DNA from: Polytrichum commune
Taxonomy: Eukaryota > Streptophyta > Polytrichopsida > Polytrichales > Polytrichaceae
Reading direction: 5' to 3'
Assembly: GCA_950295325.1 (NCBI GenBank)
Contig: OX485809.1
Span: 15,500,001-15,564,000, forward strand
Length of the DNA stretch: 64,000 bases
The notes under the pieces are model-generated. The model worked only from the letters and a program-made list of their open reading frames with translations, did no database searches and was not told where the DNA came from. Made by a program: the position numbers and the translations under genes. Position 1 is the first letter of the stretch. The number at the start of each line of letters is the position of its first letter. This document shows, piece after piece, positions 46,201 to 58,652 of the stretch.

Positions 46201-47786
46201 TACACTTTAATCAATAAGTAAACCATTGTGTAACATAGGCATACACCTTATAACACAATATTGAACATACTCATGCCAAGATATTAGTAAACGCACTCAA
46301 GTGCCAAGTGTCATGAGGTAACACTACTAAAAAGTCCACAAATGCTCGAAATGTGTTTTGAACCATTCTCCATGTTGTTCCAAGCATGCATGTTTCTATG
46401 GTAGTTGTACGTAATGGTGACCTAAATTGAACATGATTTGAACATGAGGGTTCAAGGTTGTCCAATTGGACACACCTACATTCAACACTTCGAAAATTCA
46501 TAGTTCATTCATGCTACTTCCCAAAACTACATGCGCAGATCCTCTTTAAAATAAGAAACAAGATTCAACATATATGAAGAGAGTTCAATAGTAATATTTT
46601 TTCTTTTTTAAATGGAAAGATGATTATAGGTGTAGTTACCACAATATTTATTTGAGTTATTCGCAAAGTCTTCCAAAAAAACATCAAAGAAGCCTCTTTG
46701 AAGTCTTGGAGTTCGGTGGGCCCCCTTTGAAAGACCTTTCCAAGAAGAGCTCATTAGAAATTCTTGTGTTGGAGCTAGTTTTGGATCGAACTGAAAATTT
46801 TATATTATGGTTAGTGATATTTTGCAATTCGTGAAGATGATCATTTCAAGTTTTGTAATCGGAGTTGGAATGCAAAAGTCATAGGACTAGGTTAAACTAA
46901 AGATTCTCTTTCTCTTGAACTGAATGCATACTACTGTTAACAACTGCATCTAGTCCGGTGAATATATTGTGAGCACGTGCTCCAATGTCATTGTAAGTAG
47001 GGATGTACAAATGGACATGACATGGCCCATGGTTATCACGTCACGTCGAGACATGATGACCGCTAGTGAGGTAATTTTTTTATTGCACCTATTTTTTGTC
47101 CAAAGAAATTTACTATTTTGGACGATTGCAACTAGCAACCAATTTCTAGAAACAAACTTAAGAAATTCCAAACAATTTCAAAAAAGTATGGATTGTTAAG
47201 TCTTGTTAGATGCAATATCGAATCATCTAGAAAATTCCAATTTTTTTATATATTCTTGTTCTGGGCTTTTCCTAGACGTCAACTGCTCTTGGTCAATTGC
47301 TCTTTTTTTGTGAACTGCTCTTGATTGATTACAACAATTAATTTTGAGCAATTAACTTTTATAATCAACTGCAGCAATTGACAACTAAACCAAAAGATAA
47401 AAATTTCCAAAAAAATATGGACCGTTGGGTCTAGTTGGCTACAAGATCTAATGGTCCGGATTTTTTGGATGTTTTTACTTTTGCAGTCGACTATCAAATT
47501 TAACCCCCCCCCCCCCCCCAATGTGGCGTTTTTTGGTCTAATGTAATATTGTTATCATAGGATGTGATGTTATGGATGTGGATGTGAAAGCCATGATTGT
47601 AAGTTGTAGCACATGGTTGTTTTGTGTCCATTCATTACTACAAGCATTGCCATATACAACTCAAATAAATTTAGACTTACAGTCAAGAAGAGTGAGAACA
47701 TAAGGCCCACATACTATGATTACTGAAACCTTCTTCTCAGGGAGGTGGCTTTGAATCAATCTCTCATGGGTGATTACTCTAGGTGA
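46201..47786. other. Intergenic, repeat-poor
   Basis: No gene was recognised. A run of about 17 C lies at 47503-47519. Paired motifs (ATATGGACCGTTGGGTCTAG and a similar ATGGATTGTTAAGTCTTG about 240 bp earlier) suggest an old duplication. Confidence 0.4.
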
Positions 47787-48110
47787 ACTACACTAAAAAT
47801 GATATTTATTGTTTGATACACTAAATACAAATGCATACACTAAATGTCAATAACCCTATGAAAGCAAGTAACATTAAATGTAAACTCAAACACTAAATAT
47901 CAACTATGGTAATATGTGGAAGTTACATATTTGAATTTAGTGTTAGTAAGAATACAAAAAGGATATAATAAAGGAGGTGGTAGTAGGGAAGGTAGTGGCA
48001 CAATTATGTCTAACACTAACTGTCAAGGAATTAAAAAAATTAGTGTTGAGCAGGGTAGGGTAGTAACAACATTAAATATAATCAAACACTAAATATCCTT
48101 TTTGGTGTAC
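47787..48110 (-). mobile_element. MITE of the ACTACACTAAATA family, copy 3
   Basis: About 324 bp, full length, in the opposite orientation to copies 1 and 4. It has ACTACACTAAAAATGATATT at one end and AATATCCTTTTTGGTGTAC at the other. Internal ATTAGTGTTGAGCAGGGTAGG is shared with the other copies. Confidence 0.75.
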
Positions 48111-48782
48111 TCTTTCATGGCTAAGTCGACACTTGCTAAGAAAATAATTGTAGCATGTTCATTCCCGACCCTTGGACAAATTATTCTCATGCCTAAAGCA
48201 ACTGACAAGTGGACTCACTTACCAACGTCATGAAAGCCAATGATGAATGCAGGACATTAGTTAATGTAAAGCTCCACCATGGAATCAAATTGGTCATTGC
48301 AAAAAAAATCCCAAGTTGCTATCTCCAACACTCGGAACTCATGGAAAGGCTACACACGGACCGAATTACCACGGCCATCAAAATCATTAATACTGTCGCA
48401 GTCAAAGGCCTTAAACCACGACACATTTCTGACACTCGTTTGGGAAAAATAAGACAATTCCAAGATGACACCTTTTCGACATATGGCTGCAGATACAACA
48501 ACATGTGTGCTGCTCACTTAAAAGTGTTAGATTAGTGTTCTTTTTGTGTGGGAAAGGACCCTCTTTCCTTCTAGTGGAAATCCAAAGTGAGTCCCAACAT
48601 GACCTCTTGTAAGTAGCCATGTGTACTAAATTGTAGATGAAAACATAGGTTTAAGAAAACCCTTGTCCAGATCTCCGCTTTCAGATCCTCAGGACCAGGA
48701 CATAGGAATAGGGGTGGAACGAACAGACACTTCATTCACATCGGTCCCCTCCGGGGATCGAAGTTTCTTCTCTCCTCAGGAC
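48111..48782. other. Region downstream of the broken GST
   Basis: A 108-codon plus-strand frame (48209-48535) has no domain I recognise. GST exons 3 and 4, expected here for the minus-strand pseudogene, were looked for and not found. Confidence 0.35.
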
Positions 48783-49158
48783 CTGCATCAACAGGAACTT
48801 TGGATGATAATTCTCTCCATTCATCACGTCCACGTGCACCAGCTCGAAATCATCCACCTGCCACGTCATTACGTAATGAAGGTGCTCAATCACTGCCCTA
48901 CATGTGTCAGTAAGCCACACTAAACATCTGCTTTAGTTTTAGTGTGGTCCACACTATATAGTGTCACCCCTGACTTATGTAAACGATCTTGTAATCCTTG
49001 GATGACATGGGGACACTTGCTGCTACAAGACAAGGCATGGAGTCCACTCTCACCAACTTTAATGTCACACTAATTCCGTTGCGTAACTCTTTTTCAAAGA
49101 GTGCGATAGTCATTTTTTGAGGGTTCTAGGTGGAGAATCTATACGCTTTGATCCTCAT
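48783..49158 (-). pseudogene. Fourth GST copy, exons 1-2 only, broken
   Basis: Exon 1 (49087-49158) aligns codon by codon with the intact genes (a NPQK motif and ending ALFEKE). It is one codon short, has a TAG where the others have the Tyr after Ser-Thr, and has lost the GT donor (GAG followed by TT). Exon 2 (48783-48857) keeps a CAG acceptor and GT donor and reads VDDFELVHVDVMNGENYHPK, equivalent to the VDFEVVYVDLRAGEHKK segment. The rest of the gene is missing. The divergence is greater than between the two intact copies, so it is an older member of the cluster. Confidence 0.8.
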
Positions 49159-49719
49159 TATTTGCATCCTCTTTCCTTCCTTTGTTCTTTACTTTGCCCT
49201 AGTCTACAATAATGCCCACATAGAATTAACAAGTCAATGCGTATTAAGTAATACAAATATTTGGGTGGCTTAAACCAAGTGCTTTAACTCTGATCTCATT
49301 GGAACTTTGAGGTTAAGCTACCTAAAGCTAGAATAGTGCTAAGATGGGTGCCTAGCACTTGGTTTAAGGTACTTTGGTCCACCCAATCATAATGGGAGTA
49401 CTCGGTAACCGTACAAGTTTAGCCAACCATGTGAGAATCTAGGGGCTTGCCTTTAGGGAAGATAGGTGTAGATTGGCTAGTCTGTGCCCATTTAAGCCTC
49501 TAACTCTTGTGATATCCATTTGAGAACAACGAAAATAACTAGACCAACTTGAAGATGAAGCAACACTATAACTCACATCGGTGGCAACATATAAGACATC
49601 TCTTTCTAAGTGTTCATGGTCTCTTATCTTATGGACCAAAGCCGTTCTTGTTACTCATAATGTACTTCACACATGTTGCAAGTGATCATTCGAGACTATT
49701 GTTATAGAAGAGCATAACG
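49159..49719. other. Intergenic, dispersed repeat
   Basis: Around 49535-49600 the sequence (GAAGATGAAGCAACACTATA, then AACTCAC) resembles 55265-55325. No gene was recognised. Confidence 0.4.
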
Positions 49720-49721
49720 CT

Positions 49722-49862
49722 TTATATGTAGGTATGTATGTATGTACGTGTGTATGTGTACATGTATGTATGTATGTATGTGTATGTGTATGTATGTATA
49801 TGTATATGTATATGTGTGTGCATATGTGTATATATATGTATGTATATATATACACACACACA
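49722..49862. repeat. TATG/TGTA-type microsatellite
   Basis: About 140 bp of alternating TATG, TGTG and TATA units. It explains the low-complexity minus-strand frame across it. Confidence 0.93.
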
Positions 49863-50218
49863 ACTACACTAAATATACCAATTCAATAGTACTAATTCAA
49901 GTCACATGCACAATGTAGCCAAATCTCAAAGTTACCGAGGGCTGAAGTTGCTACTAAGCGACACTAAATCCATGAAGATAGTAAATTCTATACTCATTTA
50001 CCATAGATTTCAAGAAAAAATATTCGTGTTTGTGATTAGTGCATGCCACATGCTCGTTAGTGAATAGTGCCAAGTGCCAATACTTTTAGTGATTAGTGCC
50101 AAGTGCTAGGTCTTTATTGAATAGTGCCAAGTGTCAAGAACACGGAAAACAACCTCCTTCTCAAACGACGAGTCCCAAGAGGAGCCCTAGGTTTATCCGG
50201 ATTAAGTTGATGAAACTC

Positions 50219-50536
50219 CTATACCAATTCAGACGCATTCGCAAGGTTCTCAGTTGGTTCCCACATTCGTTTATTGATATCATAACCAGTCCAGTGTACT
50301 AGATGCTTCAACTTGTCCCACCTTCGTTGCAAATCCAATACTCTTTCCACATCATATTCTTCATGATTCTTAATCTCGATACTAGGTGGTGGCTGTAATA
50401 CTCTTCCTAGAAAAGACAACTCTCGATAAAGTTCTAAAAAAGAAACATGAAAAAATGGATGTATCTTCATAGAAGTGGGCAGTTCAAGAAGAAATGCCAC
50501 TGAATTGATTTGCTTTTGGATGACAAATGGTCTCAA
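50219..50536 (-). pseudogene. Gypsy integrase C-terminus with chromodomain
   Basis: The frame includes PTSMKIHPFFHVSFLE, the usual pre-chromodomain segment, and then a chromodomain (YDVERVLDLQRRWDKLKHLV, HWTGYD, MWEPTENL). Chromodomains target such elements to marked heterochromatin. The frame meets a TAG right after SELV, where the family usually has Glu, and recognisable sequence continues beyond it to about 50150. Confidence 0.85.
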
Positions 50537-51059
50537 TCTCCGATAGTCTAACTTATCACAAGGTCGCGTGGTCTTGATATTTCCTCGAAGAAACCATACT
50601 TTATCTCCAACTTGGAAAATATGTACTTGGTTGCGAAATTTCTCTGTAGATGTCTTGTAAGACTCTTGGATAGCTTGTAATTGAAGCTTCAGAACATCTA
50701 AAATTTACGATAGTTGCTGTGCAAAATCATTTGATATTGGGTTCCTATTTGCCGGTGAACTTAACAAATCAAGCTTCGGATAATAATTATAATTGGAATA
50801 AAATGGTGTTTGTTAAGTGAAGCATGAAGCGTATTGTTGTAAGTAAACTCCGCTAGCGGCAAGTATGTTGTTCAATTGTCTTGCTAATAGTTGATACTGC
50901 ATTGTAAAATTGCTCAAGAACTTGATTAACCCGTTCTGTTTGACTGTCAGTTTGAGGATGGAAGGTTGAAAAGATGTTAATATCTACTCTCAATATCTCA
51001 AAAAAATCTCCAAAACTTCAATACAAATTTAGTTCCCCGGTCTGATACAATATTGTCTG

Positions 51060-51738
51060 CTAAACCATGATATCGATACACATTATCAAATATAGTTTTG
51101 CCGTGTCTTCACTTGACGAAGCCTTCTTGCAAGGGACAAAATGCGTCATCTTTGAAAACCGATCCACCACAATAAAAATGTTATCAAATGAATTTGATGA
51201 CAGTAAATTTGTAATGAAGTCCAAAGAGACTGAAGACCATGGCGTGCGTGGGATGGACAATAGTTGTAAGAGACCGTAAGGGCGATGGTGAGGATTCTTG
51301 GATCATGAACAAATGTCACAAGAGGTAACAAAGTTCTTCATATCCATATTTCATATCCTTCCATATTTTGGGCCACCAAAAATCTATGGAAAGAAGTTTC
51401 AAAGTCTTGTTGTATCCAAAATGACTCGTAGTTGGGAAGTCATGGCGAGAGTGAAGAACTCGAAATCATGTTGGACCTTCTGGAATGAATAAATGTTCTT
51501 CAAAGTATAACAAATTTTTTTCCACCTTGAATTTGTTGTCTTCACCGAGATGACGCTTGATGTCGAAGGCCACAAGATCTCTAATAATTGTAACACGCAT
51601 TGGATTGAGGAATTCAACATCAATTATGGCTGACATAACAATGGCGCAAAGGTGAAATAGCTCTGGCTTCAACAAAGGTCTACACTGTTCATTAAATGTT
51701 ATTTTTCCAGCCTTGGACGCAAGATACGATCTCCTCAA
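51060..51738 (-). pseudogene. Gypsy integrase
   Basis: Open pieces at 51466-51738 and 51060-51331 give the N-terminal linker and the catalytic core. The core starts with SVSLDFITNLLSSNSFDNIF and VDRFSKMTHFVPC, containing the first core Asp. Later core motifs are in other frames. It is inactive as read. Confidence 0.75.
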
Positions 51739-52175
51739 TAGCGCGTCAAATAGTCATTTTTGCTTCCCCAGTGGATAAGTGATGACAAAATCAAACTTGG
51801 ATAGCGACATATTTCATCGAGTTTGGCACTGATTCAAAACATGAGATGACATGAAATATTCCAAATTCTTGTGATCTATATATACAATCATTAGATGTGC
51901 AACTTCTTCAAGCAAATGACACCACTCTTGAAAAGAATCCATGATAGCAAAAAATTCTTTATCATGAATCTCATAAATAATTTCCGCAGCAGAAAATTTT
52001 CGAGGGTAAACAGAATTGGATGAAGCTTTTCATCCTCCCCTACCTATGAAAATACAACTTCCAAAGCAAAATCTGAGACATCAGTCTCCAAATAGAATGT
52101 CTTCTTAAAATTTGGATGTACCAAAATTAGCGTAGTTGTAAATGCCGCCTTAAGATCTTGAAATGCCTTCTTTAG

Positions 52176-52958
52176 CTATTGATGGCCCCAATCAACCTTG
52201 TCTTTGCATATAAACCGAGTGAGTGAGATAGTCACTAATGAATAAATCTTGATGAAAATTCGATACAAGTTAGCAAAGCCAAGAAAACACTGTACGTCTT
52301 GAACCATCTTCAGAACTTCCCAAGACACAATAGCTTTCACCTTCTTCGGGTCCATCTTCAAACCTTTTGTAGTTGCGATAAATTCCAAAATTTCCATCTC
52401 GCTTTGGTGAAATAAACATTTTTCTTGCTTGGCGTAAAGTCCTCGCTCACGTGATGTTTTAAGGACCAACCAAACGTGTTTCTCATGATCTTCTTCATTC
52501 TTGGAAAATATCAGATTATCATCTAAATAGATGACAACAAAGTTGTCAAGGTACTCCCGAAAAATGTCATTCACCATGTGCTAAAAAATTGTTGGTGCAT
52601 TTGTAAGGCCGAAAAACATGACATTGTACGTGAAATGGCCATATCTTGTATAAAAAATTGTCCTCCATTCGTCTCCTTCCTTGATTCGTACGAGTTTATA
52701 AGCACCGCGCAGGTCAATCTTAGTAAAGACCTTTGCACTCCCGAGTTGTTCTAAAAATCCAGAGATCAAAGGCAATGGATAACGATTCTTTTTTGTCACC
52801 TTGTTGGGACCTCGATAATCCACACACATTCGTAATGAGCCATCATTCTTCTTCACAAATAAAATAAGCACTTTGGTTGGTGACTTGGAGTGGCGAATGA
52901 AGTTCTTGGCTAGATTCTCGTCAATATACTTCCGTAATTTTGTCAAGTCCGATTGCAA
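52176..52958 (-). pseudogene. Gypsy reverse transcriptase
   Basis: Two open pieces, 52581-52958 and 52176-52577, carry the finger and palm motifs [41 protein letters not shown] and the catalytic VIYLDDNLIFS. They are in the same frame and separated by a TAG where Gln (CAG) is usual. The YxDD catalytic pair is intact. RNase H-like sequence continues in broken frames to about 51780. Confidence 0.85.
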
Positions 52959-53289
52959 AAGGTTGTAGATTGGGCCAAAAGGCGGTTACACTTTTTTTAC
53001 TAAATCAATTGCACAATCATATGGACGGTGCTCCGGAAGTATGTCGACATTCTTCTTCAAAATCCTTACACTACTCCGGAATATTGGATGTTGAGGTCTT
53101 CTTTTCACTAGTTGGAGCCGCATACATGACAAATGGTGTATCTTTCTTGGACTATCTTACAAACGCCCTTCCTCCAATGAAGAGGGGTTTGTTCATTTGT
53201 GGTTTTCTAACACGTTTGTTAACAAATGTTCTAACATGGTTACTGTCTAGATGTTCCAAGAAAAAGGGGAAAGTCATCTTTCGCAACTT

Positions 53290-53598
53290 TCAGTCTAAAG
53301 ATGGATTGTATTTTTCTAACCAAGAGATACCAAGATTAACAGGGTTTGGGTGGGTTCTACTGACATTGAAGATAATATGGCTACTATGGCCTTCAAATGT
53401 CATCTCTAAAGGCATTGTTTCATGTGTAACACTACCTGAGGACAAAGGTCGTTCATCTATCTCTTCTGCATGGACGGGTTGAGATTTCTGAACTAGAGGG
53501 AATTTGTAACTCTTGCCAAACTCTTCATCTAGAAAACAAGCAAATGTTCCCGAATCTAACAAATAAATGATTTTAAGTTTATAAAGACCAAAAGACAA
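53290..53598 (-). pseudogene. Gypsy aspartic protease
   Basis: The active-site segment IIYLLDSGTFACFLDEEF is present, with the downstream LGISWLEKYNPSLD motif that ends Gypsy proteases. The domain is open across about 100 codons but is disconnected from gag and from the reverse transcriptase by stops. Confidence 0.75.
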
Positions 53599-53715
53599 GA
53601 GAATTGTAAAACAAAGTGCAGGTTGAGCAGAAAGAGAGGAACTAAATGTTGTTGTGAAACTAAGCTATCCAACCGCACAGTTCCTATTGTGGCTGGGCAT
53701 CTTCGTTTTCCTGGA

Positions 53716-54716
53716 CTATGGCAACATTGGCCTTGATAATACGTTGATTTGGTTTCTTCGGGTAGTTGGGGACTCTATGACCTCCTTCGCCGCAATACAA
53801 GCATAGTCCTTCCATCCAACGTTTCTTCTATTCTGGAGTAAGATGTTTGACACGTATTGTATCGATTTGCATATCTTCAACTTCTGAATGAGAACTCGGG
53901 TTGCATGTTGACATAGATGAGGTTTGTCAGGTCGTTTGCTCCCTTGACAAAGTTCATGAACTCTGGTCTTGGCGACGTTGGAAGAGTCGGTTGTCACACT
54001 TGACCGCTTGACTAATTGCCTCATTGCGCGTTTGCGGATCAAGGAGTAACAACAACAAATCCTTCACAATATCCTTCAAGCCCCAATAGGATTGGCTCAT
54101 AAGTGTTGCTTCATCCCAATTGATGTCGCACGCAAGTTGTCTTAAATATGAGGCGTAAGCTAATGCATAACATGTTTCTTGCCATAGGGACCGAATCTTT
54201 GTTGTTGCCCAATGAGCCTTGTCATGTTCTCCAAATGCTTCCGCAAAGGCCTCCAGAAAAGTGTCAAAATTGTTCAAGATGGGTGAATATTTTTTCAAAC
54301 ATGAGAGCAAACCATGATGAAGCTTGTCCTATAAGCAACGTCCCAATCAATCCGACTCGTGATTCTTCTGTTGGATAGCGCTCCGACTATAAAGCGATTA
54401 CCAATTGATTTTGATTGACAAACCCTTAAAACGTGAAGCTCGTGCCATCGAATTTCTCAGGCAGGCTTACACGAGGTTCCTTCTGTTGTGGTAGTGGATC
54501 TTGTTGAAGCACAGACATAGTTCTTCCCTCTAGATTGGCGGGAGGTTGATGTTGTTGAAGGCCTCCAATGACTCCTTCAATTGTTGTGGTCTGGACCAAT
54601 AACGTGTTGATAGCATTATGGTTAGCCTCTAACTTAGCCTCAGAGGATTCAAGCATAACAAAGTCATGAGTCCCAACCATACTAAACGACGAGAATAACT
54701 TAAATAATATCTTCAT
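53716..54716 (-). pseudogene. Gypsy gag
   Basis: The start at 54716 opens a frame rich in Gln and Leu, reaching VSLPEKFDGTSF, the usual beginning of the capsid domain. 53954-54310 continues the retrotransposon gag domain (FLEAFAEAFGEHDKAHWA). Near 53770-53810 the zinc knuckle reads CLYCGEGGHRVPNY in another frame. The final Cys of CCHC is Tyr, so zinc binding would be impaired. Confidence 0.75.
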
Positions 54717-54766
54717 TTAGTGGAGGATAAATTGCAACCTCAAGAAAGGCCCTAACTCTGATACTC

Positions 54767-55002
54767 AAATGAGGTTAGTCTCAACAAACTGTCTCTGACA
54801 GTTTGTCAAGACTAAAGGACTCCTCAGCCTCGACCCCTATATACACCTAATCTAAAGTAAAAGAGTTTGCCTAATATAAAGTTAACACAAGTTCTAAAGT
54901 TTAAAAGGATTTACCTAATCTAAAGTAATCACAAGTTCTAAAGTAGAAGCACGTTCTAAAATAAAAGGAACTAGAAGGTTCTAGAGGCCATGTCCCTAAC
55001 AC
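54767..55002 (-). repeat. Gypsy 5' LTR with adjacent primer-binding site
   Basis: Read on the minus strand it starts TGTTAGGGACATGGCC and ends GAGACTAACCTCA. It is followed two bases later by TGAGTATCAGAG, close to the initiator-Met tRNA primer site TGGTATCAGAGC. A TATATA motif lies mid-LTR. The end assignment is by inspection because there is no second LTR to compare. Confidence 0.6.
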
Positions 55003-57447
55003 CAAGTGCCGGTACTTTCATGCCAAGTGCTGATACTTTAAGTGAACATTGATGGGTGCCAAGATGAACAATGCTTCCTAAATTGAGATCTAAGATCTTT
55101 TGGTGGCACTAATTCATAGCATAAAGGAATTTAGTATCACTTGCACTAATTTCCCACACTCACTAATCGATGTGTTTAGTGTACTCAAAATGAAAGCATT
55201 ATTCTTCAAAGCCCTTCTAATTCTCGTGTTGCACGTTTCGGAGTCACATACAAAACATGAACTGACATGAAGATGAAACAACACCATAACTCACGCCGGA
55301 GACAACATTGGAGACATATCTTTCTAATTTAAAAAGAGTTCACAATTGGACCATGTCTATTCCTACTAACTTATTATTCCTCAAGTACTCCAAACCTTGG
55401 ACAACTGCCAAAATACCTCTAGTGTTCTAGATTTTTTCAAAACATTTAAGGAAACAACTATAGTTAACTAGGAAATTTTCGAGCCGATTTGAAGAACAAC
55501 TATAGTTAACTAGAAAATATTCGAACATCTACATTTGAGAGTTCCAAAATTTGTTAGGAGCTAGCCGGCAAGTTCTTTCATTTATAAATTGAAATATATT
55601 ACAATAACTTCTTTAAGAGACCTTATGTTAGAATCAATGCTTGTCACCCATGTTTGGCTCATCCCAAGAAGGAATAGAACCCACTGTTCCTTGCGGCAGT
55701 TGAACCCATTATACTCTAAGTTACTTAGAGATAATGAGGTCGTGCTCATTGGGTGTTGATTGAGTGCGAGTCACAAATGAAATCAGGTCCCAATTTTAGA
55801 ATTTTGAATAAAAGAAAAAGGAAAAGGTATGGACGCTATGATCTGTCATGGTAGTACACAGCAGGTTGCGCCCAACTTTAGTTAACTAGATATAACTATA
55901 GTTAACTAGATTTTTCAACAGATCAAAATTTTAAAAAACTATAGTTAACTACAATTTTTGGCAGGTCAAATCACGAACAACTGTAGTTACAAAAGACAAC
56001 TAATTGACTAATAGTTGAATTAGTTGTCCAAGAACTGAAATACTCCACACAGTGTGTTGCAGGAGATCACGTGGGACAACCATAAAGAGAGAGAAAGGAC
56101 ACCCTTTCTCTCTGCAAACTCAAAATGTACAAGACACGTACATATGAGTGGCCGTTATACCCTCCCCCTTAGCCTGGCTCTCTTCTGAAACATGCAGACT
56201 CAAAACACCCCAAACAAGCACACACCAAGGTACGTGCCCCTTCACTACTAGCATGTGATTCCTAGGCAACCAATATGTGTCGGTGGAATAAATATGTAAA
56301 ATTAATCTATACCTGTGGTAGATTTACATGATTTTCTGTGATGTATGATGATCGTTTGTGATCCATATGTTTGAAGTAACTTTTGTGGTCACTCTTTTGA
56401 AATCATACACCTATATTCTAGCGGTATGTTACATCCAAAAGACATGTAGTGCGATGTGATTGGACTATGTGTTTAAAATTATATAGTGACCCTTCAAATT
56501 GTGAACATAATTGAAAGAACCTATGTGAACACTCAAAGAGAAAGATCATCTTTGCTTTGTTGTGGACCTATAAGTTTTGCATCTCAACGTCGTTTGTGAA
56601 ACTAAGAAGAATGACGACATGTGTGAGTAAGGATTCAACAATTCCTAGGTTGTTTCAACAGCCAAAATAATTGGGTGCACAGTTGAAAGTGCTCACAAAT
56701 TAGCCACATATAATTATGGCCCATCCCCACATGGCCTTAGCAAACAACCAAATTCTTCCCTAAAAACCATGTAAAAGCTCTCTCGGTTATAGCGGAGGCA
56801 CCCCATTATCCTAGTGCACCCACAAGAACTTCCTCTAAGATTTTCGAATAGGTTTTAGTTAAGTAGCTTTCACACATGTTCATTGTTTTATCTAGCAAGT
56901 AATGACACGCTGCGTAGTTTTTGTCCCATCCCCCAATGCCTTACCACACATCTATCTTACCATTGGTTTCTGTTGTTGGAGCTCCTCATGCCCTCAAAGT
57001 TAAGACTAAAAGCAACCAATCACAAGGGCCGGAGGCGACACTTTATAAAGGCCCTACATTCTTGTCTCATCTCTAGGTACTGACGGGAGAGTCGGTGCTT
57101 GAGGCTTAAAACCTCTGCGTTTGAACCATGCCACGACATTTGCCAACTAGGCTCGGGACTAGATAATGTCGATGGTGTGAAGGCCATAATCTTGTACTCT
57201 GTAATTATGCATCCAACAAGGAACGAGTGTATGGGTTCGTTCGTCCAAATCAAGAGTGAAAAACTGCGGTTTAATTTGACTCAACACATGAAAGACTTAC
57301 CAGGCCTAGGTTATAAACTATATGAATTCATCAATGTAGCCCATAACATCTAAGGGCATCACAGACTTGTTATTACCTCAAACTCCTTTTGGCTAGACGC
57401 CCATAGTCCCTCTAAGAAGTTGGCCATGAAGAAGATTCTTCACGTAA
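55003..57447. other. Intergenic, repeats, no gene recognised
   Basis: 55010-55150 and 55256-55330 repeat sequence seen at 24.6 kb and 49.5 kb. A motif cluster lies at 55456-55952 and is listed separately. Frames at 56883-57353 lack domains. Confidence 0.4.
55456..55952. repeat. Five copies of an AACTATAGTTAACTA motif
   Basis: AACTATAGTTAACTAG or a one-base variant occurs at 55456-55471, 55498-55513, 55874-55889, 55894-55909 and 55937-55952. Each contains overlapping palindromes (AACTATAGTT and TAGTTAACTA). The sequence between the copies is partly shared too (AATTTTCGA, AGATTTTTCAACAGATC). Confidence 0.75.
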
Positions 57448-57781
57448 CTACACTAAATAGGATATTTAGCATTTGATTATATTTAATGTTGTTACCACCC
57501 TACCTTGCTCAATACTAATTTTCATTTTTTTTGACAATTAGTGCTAGAAGATATGCTAGAAGATATGCTGGAATTCTCTTTTTATCATTCTTATTTTATT
57601 TGTTTCATATCCTTGCTAACACTAAATTCAAACTTGTAACTTTCACACATTACAATAGTTAATATTTAGTGTTTGAGTTTACATTTAATGCTACTTACTT
57701 TCATAGGGTTATTGATATTTAGTGTATGCGTTCGTATTTAAGTGTATCAAACACTAAATAGGACATCCTATGTAGTGTAGT
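57448..57781 (+). mobile_element. MITE of the ACTACACTAAATA family, copy 4
   Basis: About 334 bp with inverted ends ACTACACTAAATAGGATATT on the left and, read inward from the right, ACTACACTACATAGGATGTC. TA flanks both ends, which would fit a Stowaway-like (Tc1/mariner) origin. It is the best preserved of the four copies and is non-coding. Confidence 0.8.
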
Positions 57782-58049
57782 TAGCAGGCCGAGGTCAATT
57801 CTTCTTGCGATCGTATTGATACATGACCTTCAACGGACACCCTCGCGGGGCCCGCATGGGACACCAATAAGTGGGACACGATGACCAGGACCCCTCACGT
57901 TTTGAGTTGATCATGTCACCACGAGCAACGTTTCTAAAATTCTCTGAAAGTTTGAGAGGCGGGAAGAGGAGGTCCCAAAATTTGCACCCAACTTTCAAAA
58001 TTGGTTCCAAAACATGATGAGCCAGCGAGCTCTTAATATAAAGTCTTGT

Positions 58050-58614
58050 ACAGCCTAACCTTGTTAATACGACACTCGTTTATACGACACCCTCGATACT
58101 ACGACAAATTTTTGCGAGACCGAACTTTCTAGTTCAAAACTCCCTCTTTGATACGACGACGACACTCGATAATGCGACATTTAGAATCTCCGTTTTGTCA
58201 TATTAAAGAGGTAGTTAATGCTAATAGTTCCTTTCATCTATGTTCTATACATCTAAATACATCCATTGTCACTTGGGAACTACTTGGGACCTTAATGAGA
58301 ATTAGGGTTACTAGTGTAGAATGGACATGGTTAGGGTTAGAGTGGCCTCTTGCCTAGTATGTTGCTAAACGTCATGCATCATTGTTGTCTAGTTTCTTAT
58401 TAAAGAACTCTTATTAGAGAACTTTTATATTTTGGTGTTAATGAAATTAATAGTTTTCAAAAGTTAGTAGGGAATTTAGATAAGATGACAATTGCTAACT
58501 TGGGTAGGCAACACCAGAGCTCTTTGAATTCCTATTTCAAGAGTTCTTGAGAATTATTATATTTTTTTGGAGTTATTAGTTATTATTTCATACCATCTAT
58601 ATTGCCTAAAATTG

Positions 58615-58652
<38 letters not shown>

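Larger units (their letters stand above)
50150..55002 (-). mobile_element. Decayed Ty3/Gypsy chromovirus
   Basis: On the minus strand: 5' LTR (54767-55002), primer-binding site, gag, zinc knuckle, protease, reverse transcriptase, RNase H, integrase, chromodomain. This is the chromovirus order. Stops and frameshifts divide every domain. Sequence continuing the chromodomain frame after a TAG reaches about 50150, but no 3' LTR follows, so the element is truncated or recombined at that end. Both flanks carry GCCAAGTGC-type repeat sequence, so it seems to have landed in an older repeat. Confidence 0.88.

Noticed and set aside
49667-49861. 64-codon ORF rich in Tyr, Ile, Thr and His
   Set aside because: It translates a TATG/TGTA microsatellite.
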